A DNA stretch of 64,000 nt, from NCBI GenBank assembly GCA_015655145.1, contig JAATFO010000061.1, positions 1-64,000 of the forward strand. The letters run 5' to 3'. The position numbers and the translations under genes were made by a program. The notes beneath the pieces were generated by a model. It was given only the letters and a program-made list of their open reading frames with translations, did no database searches and was not told the origin of the DNA. Origin of the DNA: Enterobacterales bacterium. GTDB taxonomy: Bacteria; Pseudomonadota; Gammaproteobacteria; Enterobacterales; Enterobacteriaceae. Shown piece by piece: positions 8,765-16,647 of the stretch (the stretch's first letter is position 1; every line of letters begins with the position of its first letter).

Positions 8765-8821
8765 TATATTATTGTGTTTCGGGAAAAAATTTGTGTATCA
8801 GGCCAGATATAATAGTGTTTC
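8765..8821 (-). promoter_or_regulatory. Candidate upstream activator sites (two direct repeats)
   Basis: Two related 16-base words, TATATTATTGTGTTTC (8765-8780) and GATATAATAGTGTTTC (8806-8821), recur 41 bases apart, about four helical turns. They lie 30-100 bases upstream of the -24 element, where sigma-54 activators usually bind. I infer that they are binding sites of the LevR-like regulator. Confidence 0.45.
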
Positions 8822-8840
8822 AGTCTCAGTCCGGAGACTG
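8821..8840. repeat. Perfect inverted repeat at the debris boundary
   Basis: CAGTCTC (8821-8827) and GAGACTG (8834-8840) flank a six-base loop. It lies upstream of the PTS promoter region and just before a run of nine G residues, where the insertion debris begins. It could be a terminator remnant, an operator or the edge of an old insertion. Confidence 0.4.
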
Positions 8841-8971
8841 AAAACTACGAATACAGGGGGGGGGCGAATTACTGAGATATTCCTGGCATCGCAATGTACG
8901 GCAGTCCACACAGACATGCGAAAACATTAAAGTTGTGGGGTGATTTTTTCCACCAGTAATGGATAAGCGAC

Positions 8972-9121
8972 TAAGAGCCTGTCTCATCAGGCAAATTTTA
9001 CTTGCCACTTTGGCCCTGGCAATGCGCGAAATCCTCACGTACTACGTGTACGCTCCGGTTTCTCCGCGCTGTCCGTGTCCACATTGACTGCGACAATAAT
9101 ACCTACTGGGGCAGGCCCTAA
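8972..9121. mobile_element. MITE-like element, about 150 bp
   Basis: The ends TAAGAGCCTGTCTCATCA (8972-8989) and TACTGGGGCAGGCCCTAA (9104-9121) are imperfect inverted repeats, 12 of 18 bases paired. The centre carries the perfect palindrome CACGTAcTACGTG (9036-9048). There is no coding capacity. Short, non-coding, inverted-repeat-bounded DNA in a patch of insertion-sequence debris suggests a miniature transposable element. The general look is familiar from enterobacterial intergenic repeats, but I cannot name a family. Confidence 0.5.
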
Positions 9122-9193
9122 ATCCTGTTTATGATCTGTCCTTGATTTAGTGCCCACCTTGTTTTTAAATCAGTCAATGAAAGCGAGGTCACT

Positions 9194-9307
9194 ATGACGA
9201 GACAACAATATACCCCGGAGTTCAAGCGCAGGGCGGTAGCGTTACTGATCGAAAGCGGCAAGTCTGTTTCCCGTATGGCACAGGAGCTTTATGGCTTTGT
9301 TGAATAA
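9194..9307 (+). pseudogene. IS3-family orfA stub
   Basis: The reading frame begins MTRQQYTPEFKRRAVALL, the typical N-terminus of IS3/IS911-group OrfA, a small HTH protein of about 90-100 residues. After residue 32 it runs into the IS903-like terminal sequence at 9293 and stops at codon 38. The rest of orfA and all of orfB are missing. A ribosome binding site (GAGG) precedes the ATG, so a short inert peptide could still be made. Confidence 0.75.
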
Positions 9308-9310
9308 ATC
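9293..9310 (+). mobile_element. IS903-like terminal inverted repeat, solo end
   Basis: GGCTTTGTTGAATAAATC matches the outer end of IS903-type IS5-family elements as I remember it. The transposase and the other end are not in the window. It joins the IS3 orfA stub to the tssG remnant, so it marks the breakpoint of a deletion mediated by an insertion sequence. Confidence 0.55.
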
Positions 9311-9781
9311 AAAGTGGGACAACAGGATGGTTCCCACCGGGCGACCATTAAACCACACCAGGTCACGATGATGCCAGCGGGCAAGCGGGCTAAGTTCTCG
9401 TTTGCGGAGCAGCACAGGTTGGGCGACAGTCTGGTTTTGGGCAGTGAAACCGCCGGGGTGAATTACTGTATCGCTGTTGAGATGTACACCGAAAACCCGC
9501 AGGAAGCCAAAGGCTGGCCGCCTGGCGGTCAACTGCGTGAGGACATTTTCACCCTGTTGCACATTTATCTGGGCTGCGACTACGACGTCAGACTGAAACT
9601 TACCATCCCTGTCAAACTGGCTTCCCTGCCGCGTTTGGGCGATCGCGCGCTGCCCCCTCTGTCAGGCTATAACATCGTGCTGGGATTGCGGGATGATAAT
9701 CGGGATGACATGCCGAAGCAGATGGCGATGGGGAGGATTAGAGATAAGCGCAAACAAAGGTCTTTGGGCCGACAGGATTAG
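9311..9781 (+). pseudogene. tssG: 3' remnant of a second T6SS baseplate gene tssG
   Basis: The open frame (first possible start GTG at 9314, 155 codons) has TssG C-terminal features. These are LGDSLVLG, then a PPGGQLREDIFTLLHIYLG segment, a KLTIPVKL strand, and PLSGYNIVLGLR before the end. Intact TssG in this window (62081-63142) shows the equivalent LGESLFLG, LPGE...RQYVG and LGGSARLG blocks but is otherwise very different. The N-terminal half (about 180 residues) is missing. It is cut exactly where the IS903-like end begins. I infer a relic of another T6SS subtype whose remaining genes were deleted. Confidence 0.7.
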
Positions 9782-9860
9782 CGCAATGAGCGAGTCGCTA
9801 ACTGGGTTAGCGTAGTCAAGAAAAAAGCGCACTGCGAACGTCAATCGATCAAAGCATAAC

Positions 9861-9877
9861 CCCATGATAAACATGGG
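9861..9877 (-). terminator. Weak hairpin after the IIC gene
   Basis: CCCATG-ATAAA-CATGGG is a perfect six-base stem, 62 bases past the stop of the ascorbate-type IIC gene. There is no uridine run on the minus strand, so termination would be inefficient. The stretch 9782-9938 otherwise shows nothing recognisable. Confidence 0.35.
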
Positions 9878-9938
9878 ATTATTTAGCAGCTTGAGGGAAG
9901 TGAGCAACCCATGTGCATGATTAACTACACGGTTTTAC

Positions 9939-11309
9939 TCATCCTTCGTTCTCTTCCACTACTTTCTTTTTGGCCGTGAAATTATAGATAACCATCAGCG
10001 CGAAAATACTGGTTATGACCATCATGATGGTCCCTTTATCCATAAAACGCGCCATATTCCCCAGAACAATCCCGGTTACGCCGAAATCTGTATCGGAGAA
10101 GGTGGTATTGGTTAACCCAATTGCACCGAGAACCGGTAACAGGGCGACAGGCAGGAAAGTGATTAAGATCCCATGCGCGAAAGCACCGATTATGGCACCA
10201 CGTTTACCGCCGGTGGCGTTACCAAATACCCCTGCTGTCGCACCGCAGAAAAAGTGAGGAACGACACCCGGAAGAATTAACACCCATTTAAGCTGGCCGA
10301 GAATAAACAATCCAACCAGACCACCAATGAAACTGGAAATAAAACCGACCAGAACAGCATTCGGCGCATAGGGGAAAACAATCGGGCAATCCAGCGCAGG
10401 TCTGGCGTTTGGCACCAGTCTTTCAGAGAACCCGGTAAAGGCCGGGACTATTTCAGCCAGGATTAAGCGCACGCCCTGGAGGATGATAAATACGCCGGCA
10501 GCAAAGGTAATGGCCTGAATGAATGAGTACACCAGGTAGTTCTGACCCGCGCTGAAATGGCTTTCCACATAGTCTTTGCCGGCAGAAACCGACAGGATGA
10601 AGTAAATAATCATCATCGTCAGGGAAATTGAAATGGTACTGTCACGCAAAAAACTCAGGTTTTTTGGCATGTTCATTTCTTCGGTGGATTTAGACCCCTT
10701 ACCCACCAGGGATCCTATCCAGCCTGACAGAATATAACCTATCGTTCCGGTATGTGCTAAAGCGACCTGGTCGTTACCGATGATTTTACGCATATACGGC
10801 TGAGCCAGCGCCGGGAAAACAGCCATCAGCATACCCAGTGTTAATGACCCGGTGTATATAAGCTGCACGCCCTCAAAACCAGCCACCGATAAAATAATCG
10901 CCACCATGCAGGCCATATAGAAAGTGACATGACCTGAAAGATAGATATATTTAAAGCGGGTAAAACGGGCAACAATAATGTTGGCCGCCATGCCGAACGC
11001 CATAATCAGCGTGGTAGGGGCGCCATATTTCGCCAGGGCAATCGAGACCATGGCTTCATTATTAGGAATGATCCCCTGAACATCAAACGCCTGTTTGAAT
11101 ATGTCCCCCAGTGGTGTCAGTGAGCTGACCAGAACGGAAGCCCCGCCCGCCAGCACTAAAAAACCCAGGATAGTTTTAACTGTACCTTTAATGACGTCGG
11201 GTAACGGTTTTTTCTGCGCGACAAGTCCAAATAATGCCACCAGTCCTACCAGGATAGAGGGCACTTTTAGGATGTCGACGACTACCTGCAAAAGGTTTTG
11301 AATAAACAT
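9939..11309 (-). CDS. PTS ascorbate-type component IIC (UlaA/SgaT family)
   Basis: 456-residue polytopic membrane protein with ten or more hydrophobic segments, the size of UlaA (about 465). Family-like features are the N-terminal FIQNLLQVVVDILKVPSILVG start and the repeated GFAGTLGG-like half-repeats. The segment ending in FCGATAGVFGNATGG is typical of this fold. It works with separate IIA and IIB proteins encoded directly upstream. The substrate is unlikely to be ascorbate, because the operon has a transketolase instead of the ulaDEF decarboxylase and epimerases. A pentose, pentitol or sugar acid entering the pentose-phosphate pathway is more plausible. Confidence 0.9.
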   Translation of the reverse strand: MFIQNLLQVVVDILKVPSILVGLVALFGLVAQKKPLPDVIKGTVKTILGFLVLAGGASVLVSSLTPLGDIFKQAFDVQGIIPNNEAMVSIALAKYGAPTTLIMAFGMAANIIVARFTRFKYIYLSGHVTFYMACMVAIILSVAGFEGVQLIYTGSLTLGMLMAVFPALAQPYMRKIIGNDQVALAHTGTIGYILSGWIGSLVGKGSKSTEEMNMPKNLSFLRDSTISISLTMMIIYFILSVSAGKDYVESHFSAGQNYLVYSFIQAITFAAGVFIILQGVRLILAEIVPAFTGFSERLVPNARPALDCPIVFPYAPNAVLVGFISSFIGGLVGLFILGQLKWVLILPGVVPHFFCGATAGVFGNATGGKRGAIIGAFAHGILITFLPVALLPVLGAIGLTNTTFSDTDFGVTGIVLGNMARFMDKGTIMMVITSIFALMVIYNFTAKKKVVEENEG

Positions 11310-11350
11310 ATTAACCTCAATGGTAAGGTGTGCTATTACGTATACAGGAA

Positions 11351-11623
11351 TTATTTTTTATCAAAATACTCACGTATTTTCTGTTCGATTTCTTTGAGGT
11401 CAATAATGTTATTAACGATAATGACCTTTTCCGCCGGAAGATTCGCGCTGTAGGCAATATCTTTGGCCATAACAAAAACATCTGCCACATCAGGTGTTAC
11501 AGAGCCTAAGTCGGAATGCTCTACTTCGGCAGTAACATTAATGTTTTTTAGCACCTTCTTAATGTTCATTTCCATCATGAAGCTGCTACCCAGACCTGAA
11601 CCACATACCGCCATAATTTTCAT
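11351..11623 (-). CDS. PTS ascorbate-type component IIB
   Basis: About 90 residues of lactose/ascorbate-type IIB fold. The start MKIMAVCGSGLGSSF contains the phospho-cysteine P-loop CGSGLGSS. The ATG at 11623 is preferred over one at 11635 because GAGG stands six bases before it. The protein ends with a charged helix ending in EYFDKK, as in UlaB-like proteins. Gaps to IIA (38 bases) and IIC (41 bases) are short, so the genes are co-transcribed. Confidence 0.9.
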   Translation of the reverse strand: MKIMAVCGSGLGSSFMMEMNIKKVLKNINVTAEVEHSDLGSVTPDVADVFVMAKDIAYSANLPAEKVIIVNNIIDLKEIEQKIREYFDKK

Positions 11624-11661
11624 ATCACACCTCATTAACCGTTAAACATAAATAGTATGGA

Positions 11662-12126
11662 CTATTGTCTGGCAGCATGACCGGCCAGCAAAATCGCATT
11701 CAGTTCTTCTTTGCTGCGTGCATTGAAGATTCGCTCCATTGCGTCATCATCAGAAAGTACTTCAGCAAGCTGGGAAATCATGTCAATGTGACTGTTACTG
11801 TCCGGCGCGGAGAACATAAAAATGGCGTCCACCGGATCGTTTTCATCAGCATCAAAGATGACTGCATTACCGAGCTTTACAATCGACAAACCCAGCGCTT
11901 TAGCGCCTTGTTCCGGTCGGGCATGAGGCATTGCAATCCGCGGAGCAATCACAAAATAAGGGCCAATTTCTTCTTTTTGCTGGATTATCGCGTCAATATA
12001 ATCCTGCGATATTGAGCCGTCATCCAGCAGCGGGCGCCCGGCGACCCGAATCGCTTCTTTCCAGTCAGACACGGACTCAATGTACTGAATTTTTTCGTTG
12101 GTTAACCAGTTTGCCAGGTTTGCCAT
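11662..12126 (-). CDS. PTS component IIA (fructose/ascorbate UlaC type)
   Basis: 154-residue IIA domain of the mannitol/fructose superfamily. APRIAMPHARPEQG contains the phosphorylated histidine, and the preceding IGPYFVI strand is typical. It accepts phosphate from HPr and gives it to the small IIB encoded next. It follows the transketolase gene by 46 bases in the same operon. Confidence 0.9.
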   Translation of the reverse strand: MANLANWLTNEKIQYIESVSDWKEAIRVAGRPLLDDGSISQDYIDAIIQQKEEIGPYFVIAPRIAMPHARPEQGAKALGLSIVKLGNAVIFDADENDPVDAIFMFSAPDSNSHIDMISQLAEVLSDDDAMERIFNARSKEELNAILLAGHAARQ

Positions 12127-12172
12127 ATTCTGTTTCCCGATAAAAAATCACGTTCTGAGTTATTTATGTTTT

Positions 12173-14167
12173 TTACTTCAACATACTACGTGCGACATCA
12201 AGGACGTTCTCTTTGGTGAACCCAAAGTGTTTGAACAATACGCTCGCCGGCGCCGATTCACCAAAGGATTTCATACCAATGACTTTACCGTCCAGACCAG
12301 TATAGCGTTGCCAGAACCCTTCAATGCTGGCCTCTACGGCCAGACGGTTGCGGACGTTTTTCGGTAGTACTGATTCTTTATAGTGCTCATTCTGTTTATC
12401 GAAGCGCTCGGTACATGGCATTGAAACCACGCGAACCTGATGGCCTTCTTCTTTTAGGGCCACCGCCGCCGCGACGACCAACTCTATCTCTGAACCGGAA
12501 GAAATCAGTAAAATCTCGGGTTGTTCGTCACAATCAACCAGGACATATCCGCCGCGCGTAATACTTGCCAACTGGCTGGCAGTCCGGGGTTGTTGTTTAA
12601 GCGGTTGCCGGGTGAGGATCAATGCTGTCGGTCCGTCCTGGCGTTCTACAGCCTCTCGCCAGGAAACAGCCACTTCCACCTGATCACATCCTCGCCAGGT
12701 TTCCATATTTGGCGTCAGTCGCAAAGAAGCTAACTGCTCTACCGGCTGATGAGTGGGGCCATCTTCCCCAAGCCCAATTGTGTCATGCGTGTAAACAAAT
12801 ACTGAACGGATTTTCATCAGTGCCGCCATACGCACGGCATTACGGGCATATTCCATAAACATCAGGAAGGTGCCGCCGTAAGGAATAAATCCACCGTGTA
12901 ACGCCAGACCATTCATAATGGCTGACATACCAAATTCACGGACACCGTAGGAAATATAGTTCCCTTGTGGATATTCAGCAGAGAAATCGACAGACTTCTG
13001 GTGGCGGGTAAGATTTGAGGGCGAAAGATCCGCCGATCCCCCCATTAATTCCGGCAGCAGGGTAGCAAAATGGTTAAGACATTGCTGGCTGACTTGTCGG
13101 GTCGCGAGATTTGCCGGATTAGCCTGTAATGCTGCGATGAACTGATTCATGTCTTCTGCCCAGTTTGCCGGCAGTTCACCGCGCATGCGGCGAATAAACT
13201 CAGCGGCAAGTTCCGGCCACTGTTGTTGGTAAGTCGCAAATAGCTGGGTCCATTGCTGCTCATCGCGGGCGCCCTGTTCGGTTGCATCCCACGCCTGATA
13301 GATGTTATCAGGGATGTCGAAAGGTTCGTAAGGCCAGTTCAGTTCTTTACGTACCAGCGCCACTTCCTCCGCGCCAAGGGCAGAACCATGACAGTCATGG
13401 CTGTTTGCTTTGTTTGGTGAACCAAAACCGATGATAGTTTTGCAACATAACAGACTGGGTTTATCCGTCACCCTTTTTGCTTCCCGGATGGCAGCATCAA
13501 CCGACTGTGGATGATGCCCGTCAATACCGTCGATTACATGCCAGCCATAGGCCCGAAAACGGGCGGCGGTATCTTCAGAGAACCACCCCTCAACATGTCC
13601 ATCAATAGAAATACCGTTATCGTCCCAGACGGCAATCAGTTTTCCGAGTTGTAATGTCCCGGCGAGGCTACAAACTTCGTGGGAAATACCTTCCATCAGG
13701 CAACCATCACCCATAAACAGCCAGGTATGGTGGTCGACAATAGCAAAACCGGGTTTATTGAACTGCGCCGCCAGCGCCTTTTCTGCAATGGCCATGCCGA
13801 TTGCGTTTGCCACTCCCTGTCCCAGCGGGCCTGTCGTTGTCTCAACGCCTGGGGTGTAGCCATATTCGGGATGTCCAGGGGTGCGGGCATGCAACTGACG
13901 AAATTCACGGAGATCATCGATTGTCACATCATAGCCAGTCAGGTGCAGGAGAGAGTATAGCAGCATGGAGCCATGTCCGTTGGACTGGACATAGCGGTCA
14001 CGATTAAACCACTGCGGGTTTTTAGGGTTGTGACAAAGATGGTGACGCCAGACGACCTCTGCAATATCTGCCATGCCCATTGGCGCGCCGGGATGGCCGG
14101 AATTGGCTTTCTGGATCGCATCAATACTCAGAAACCGAATCGCATTTGCTAACTCTCTGTTTACCAT
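12173..14167 (-). CDS. Transketolase in a PTS operon
   Basis: 664 residues, equal in size to TktA/TktB (663-667). The thiamine-diphosphate motif starts at [14 protein letters not shown] and ends at the [10 protein letters not shown] segment. The substrate and cofactor histidines in GHPGAPMG and [10 protein letters not shown] and the pyrimidine-domain segments ([26 protein letters not shown]) are all present, so it should be active. It transfers two-carbon ketol units between pentose, hexose and erythrose phosphates. It heads an operon with an ascorbate-type PTS. Salmonella has a comparable cluster with a split transketolase and a Ula-type PTS (STM2340-2344, from memory). I infer a dedicated enzyme for the sugar imported here, additional to a housekeeping copy elsewhere. 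Confidence 0.93.
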   Translation of the reverse strand: MVNRELANAIRFLSIDAIQKANSGHPGAPMGMADIAEVVWRHHLCHNPKNPQWFNRDRYVQSNGHGSMLLYSLLHLTGYDVTIDDLREFRQLHARTPGHPEYGYTPGVETTTGPLGQGVANAIGMAIAEKALAAQFNKPGFAIVDHHTWLFMGDGCLMEGISHEVCSLAGTLQLGKLIAVWDDNGISIDGHVEGWFSEDTAARFRAYGWHVIDGIDGHHPQSVDAAIREAKRVTDKPSLLCCKTIIGFGSPNKANSHDCHGSALGAEEVALVRKELNWPYEPFDIPDNIYQAWDATEQGARDEQQWTQLFATYQQQWPELAAEFIRRMRGELPANWAEDMNQFIAALQANPANLATRQVSQQCLNHFATLLPELMGGSADLSPSNLTRHQKSVDFSAEYPQGNYISYGVREFGMSAIMNGLALHGGFIPYGGTFLMFMEYARNAVRMAALMKIRSVFVYTHDTIGLGEDGPTHQPVEQLASLRLTPNMETWRGCDQVEVAVSWREAVERQDGPTALILTRQPLKQQPRTASQLASITRGGYVLVDCDEQPEILLISSGSEIELVVAAAVALKEEGHQVRVVSMPCTERFDKQNEHYKESVLPKNVRNRLAVEASIEGFWQRYTGLDGKVIGMKSFGESAPASVLFKHFGFTKENVLDVARSMLK

Positions 14168-14251
14168 AACTCATCTCTCTTCAAATCAAATGTCTTCAGC
14201 AGTACGGACGATCCTGTCGGTACCGTTAACAACGGCGCAGTAAAGTATGTA

Positions 14252-14508
14252 TAGTCATATGAGACTAAGGCTCGTCATTCCGTACCTGATTTCCATATAT
14301 TTACACCATCAGGGCTGTTAATATCGGCGGTTACCAGTTTTGTTCCGATACAAAAATCAATATTTAACTCATGAAATACATACCAGTAGGATAAATTTCC
14401 CCCATACTGATAGCTTGCTGTTCGTATCATGGCGATCTTTGCTATAAGTATAGACATATTTTATGTGTCTAGTCATATTTATGATGCACCTGGACGTGTA
14501 CAGATACA
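14252..14508. promoter_or_regulatory. Divergent control region between tkt operon and gntR-type gene
   Basis: The 14168-14676 gap serves both operons. The word TAGTCATAT occurs twice, at 14252-14260 near the tkt side and at 14470-14478 near the regulator side. An inverted repeat AGACATA-TTTTA-TGTGTCT lies at 14452-14470, and TGTA-CAGA-TACA at 14497-14508. Such small palindromes are typical operators of GntR/HutC-type repressors. I infer that the regulator represses both directions. No single site stands out clearly enough to be sure. Confidence 0.4.
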
Positions 14509-14676
14509 ACATGTAAGATCAAAATAGGGATGGACATGTCGGCAATGAATGTAAATTCGTTAACTTGATCACATCTCAATGTAATCAGGCTGGTACGGAG
14601 AGAGAAAAGTCAGTCATACATGTGCAGACAGGGCTCCAGGGAGCCATTCCTTCACTCTTATCGGGAAGAAAAGCTG

Positions 14677-15411
14677 ATGGTCGATGGCATTACAGAGAAG
14701 CAAAAAGAGGTTGTTGATTACATCCTCAGAAAAATCAAGGAGGATGGCCTTCTGCCAGGGGACAAAATTGATACTGAAATTGCCATAGCAAAGAATATCG
14801 GTATTACCCGTGCCACCGTTCGGGAAGCAACCCGAATTCTTATTGAGCAACAGAGAGTTTACCGGGTTAAGGGTTCGGGACTTTTTGTGAGTTCAATCGG
14901 GAAAAGTAACCACTCAGGCCGATTCCACGCGCTTTCACCTTTTGATTATCAGGCTCAGAAACAGGGGTATAAAGGGGTACGAAAGGTTATCTCTGTCAGT
15001 GTAATGAAAGTTCCATCACCGGATATGGCGCAAGCCTTGCGTATAAAAAACAGTGATCAGGTGTACAAAATCTTACGTCTGATGTGCTTTGATGATATTC
15101 CCGTGGCGCTTGAACACGTGCATCTGCCGGTAACCATGTTTAATAGCATGGAGTTGAGCAAACTGGAAACATCGAAATACGCCTATATTGAGCAAATTAC
15201 AGCTAAAAAGGTTCAGCGCCGGGATCAAAATTTAACGGCCATAAATTTAACTGACCCGGAAGTAATGAGCCTGCTCAATTTAACGGAAAATGATGCCGTT
15301 ATGGAGCTGTACGAGACCGTTTATCTCGATGACGGGACGCCGTGTGAAGTGAATATTGCGATTATCAATACCCGGCTTTTCCCGTTAAGACAAAATACAG
15401 AACGGCCATAA
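14677..15411 (+). CDS. GntR-family regulator, HutC subfamily (UTRA domain)
   Basis: About 244 residues. A GntR winged HTH occupies the first 75, with GDKIDTEIAIAKNIGITRATVREA as the recognition region and VKGSGLFV as the wing. A UTRA ligand-binding domain follows, as in MngR, FrlR or TreR (about 240 residues). The ATG at 14677 is preferred over the one at 14620. GGGAAG stands nine bases before it, and the family normally begins shortly before the HTH. The gene is divergent from the transketolase/PTS operon and is probably its substrate-responsive repressor. The effector is likely the phosphorylated sugar. Confidence 0.85.
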   Translation: MVDGITEKQKEVVDYILRKIKEDGLLPGDKIDTEIAIAKNIGITRATVREATRILIEQQRVYRVKGSGLFVSSIGKSNHSGRFHALSPFDYQAQKQGYKGVRKVISVSVMKVPSPDMAQALRIKNSDQVYKILRLMCFDDIPVALEHVHLPVTMFNSMELSKLETSKYAYIEQITAKKVQRRDQNLTAINLTDPEVMSLLNLTENDAVMELYETVYLDDGTPCEVNIAIINTRLFPLRQNTERP

Positions 15412-16020
15412 GACGTAGTAACCCAAAGGGCACTGCGATTACCTAATGAATTCAGCGAGTGACTGATTTTTATCCCTGACAGGCTGTGATCCTGTACTCC
15501 CTCTGATTCGGACGCATCATCACCCGTTGACGTTCACAAGCGTGGTGATGCGGGTGTGGCTGGCCAGTTTAACGCTGCCCGTTGGCGTCATCGTCCTGAG
15601 CCCGATGTGAACCGAGTTGAGCCGCAGTGCGGCTTCGGTTAACTGTTTATTTAATGGCGTTAAGCAGTTATCTTTTCTGGTTAATGACGGAGCACACTGG
15701 CGTGTTTTACGTGGTTTGTCGAAAGTGATGGAGGAGATGTGTCATTCCGTTGAGGGTATCTTACTGGAATGACACCGAATTTCTAACACTCCTTGTTATC
15801 AGATCATACAGTATGTTCAGCGCGAATTTGATGTCGAATCCAGGAATCCTGATCTTACCCGTCATTGATAAAAGGGCTTCGACTGACGTTCTTTTTTGCA
15901 TTTTAACGTCAATAAGTCATCTGGTTCTGTTGTTTTTTACACCGCAACTGAAATCCATCGACAGCAAAATTACGTTGATGGTCGGGCATGGGTTTGGTTA
16001 CTTCGATACGCTTTATATCA
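15412..16020. other. Intergenic stretch with possible gene debris
   Basis: 609 bases between the GntR-type gene and the argR paralogue. No complete gene is visible. Around 15629-15770 one plus-strand frame runs open for about 45 codons without a good start and could be the tail of a lost gene; I do not recognise it. No clear terminator follows either neighbour. Confidence 0.35.
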
Positions 16021-16536
16021 TCACGTGTTGCCGGGAGAAGGGGAATCGGAAAAGTCATCGCGCCCCAGCAGGCGTGAAATATGTTTATACAGATGAATGA
16101 CCGAATAATCCCGTCGCAGACTGACCCAGACGGAAGTATTGGCGGCCACGATGCCCAGAACCCCGGGAATGTTCTGTAAATCCAGTACCCTGGCAATAAC
16201 ACGGGCGTAGCCGGAAATGGTCAGTATCAACACAAAACAGGCATTATGCTCCACGCCCAGAACCATGGAAGACAGCGGATTTTCGATAGCTGGCTTGGTC
16301 TGATGGCGTTCATCGAGGGTATATACTTTGACGCCCCTGGCGTTGCGAACCTTGGTGACCCCAAGGCTTTTCAATAAACGGGAAACGCTGGATTGGCCGA
16401 TCCGGGTATAGCCAGCGCGGACCATCTCACGGCGAATTTCATCCTGGGACACATAATTGTTGCTACTAATCAATTGATGGCAGAGGACGAGTTTGCGTTG
16501 TTCTTCTGCAAGCAAATCAGCGGTTTTTTTTATCAT
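16021..16536 (-). CDS. ArgR paralogue at the end of the arc operon
   Basis: About 171 residues when started at the ATG at 16536; an upstream in-frame ATG at 16587 would add 17. The N-terminal winged HTH matches ArgR, with QDEIRREM and GQSSVSRLLKSLG equivalent to the SR recognition motif. The C-terminal hexamerisation/arginine domain has GYARVIARVLD and GVLGIVAANT. In E. coli ArgR these blocks read AAQLIARLLD and GILGTIAGDDT. The two aspartates that bind arginine are therefore N and T here, and the glutamine is R. The protein may bind arginine differently or not at all. It lies 111 bases after arcD and probably controls this operon. Confidence 0.85.
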   Translation of the reverse strand: MIKKTADLLAEEQRKLVLCHQLISSNNYVSQDEIRREMVRAGYTRIGQSSVSRLLKSLGVTKVRNARGVKVYTLDERHQTKPAIENPLSSMVLGVEHNACFVLILTISGYARVIARVLDLQNIPGVLGIVAANTSVWVSLRRDYSVIHLYKHISRLLGRDDFSDSPSPGNT

Positions 16537-16647
16537 GAATAGCCCATTTTTACTGAGTGGTTTATTTGAAAATATATATTTCATCAATATATTGGGTAAG
16601 CAAATCAGTGTACCGATTTGCTTATGTCATTTTCATTTACCGAATCA

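Noticed and set aside
8826-9038. 70-codon frame over the MITE-like element
   Set aside because: It spans a non-coding repeat and its composition follows the repeat, not a protein family.
9939-14167. Calling the PTS an L-ascorbate system (ulaABC)
   Set aside because: ulaG, ulaD, ulaE and ulaF are missing and a transketolase is present, so ascorbate is not supported.
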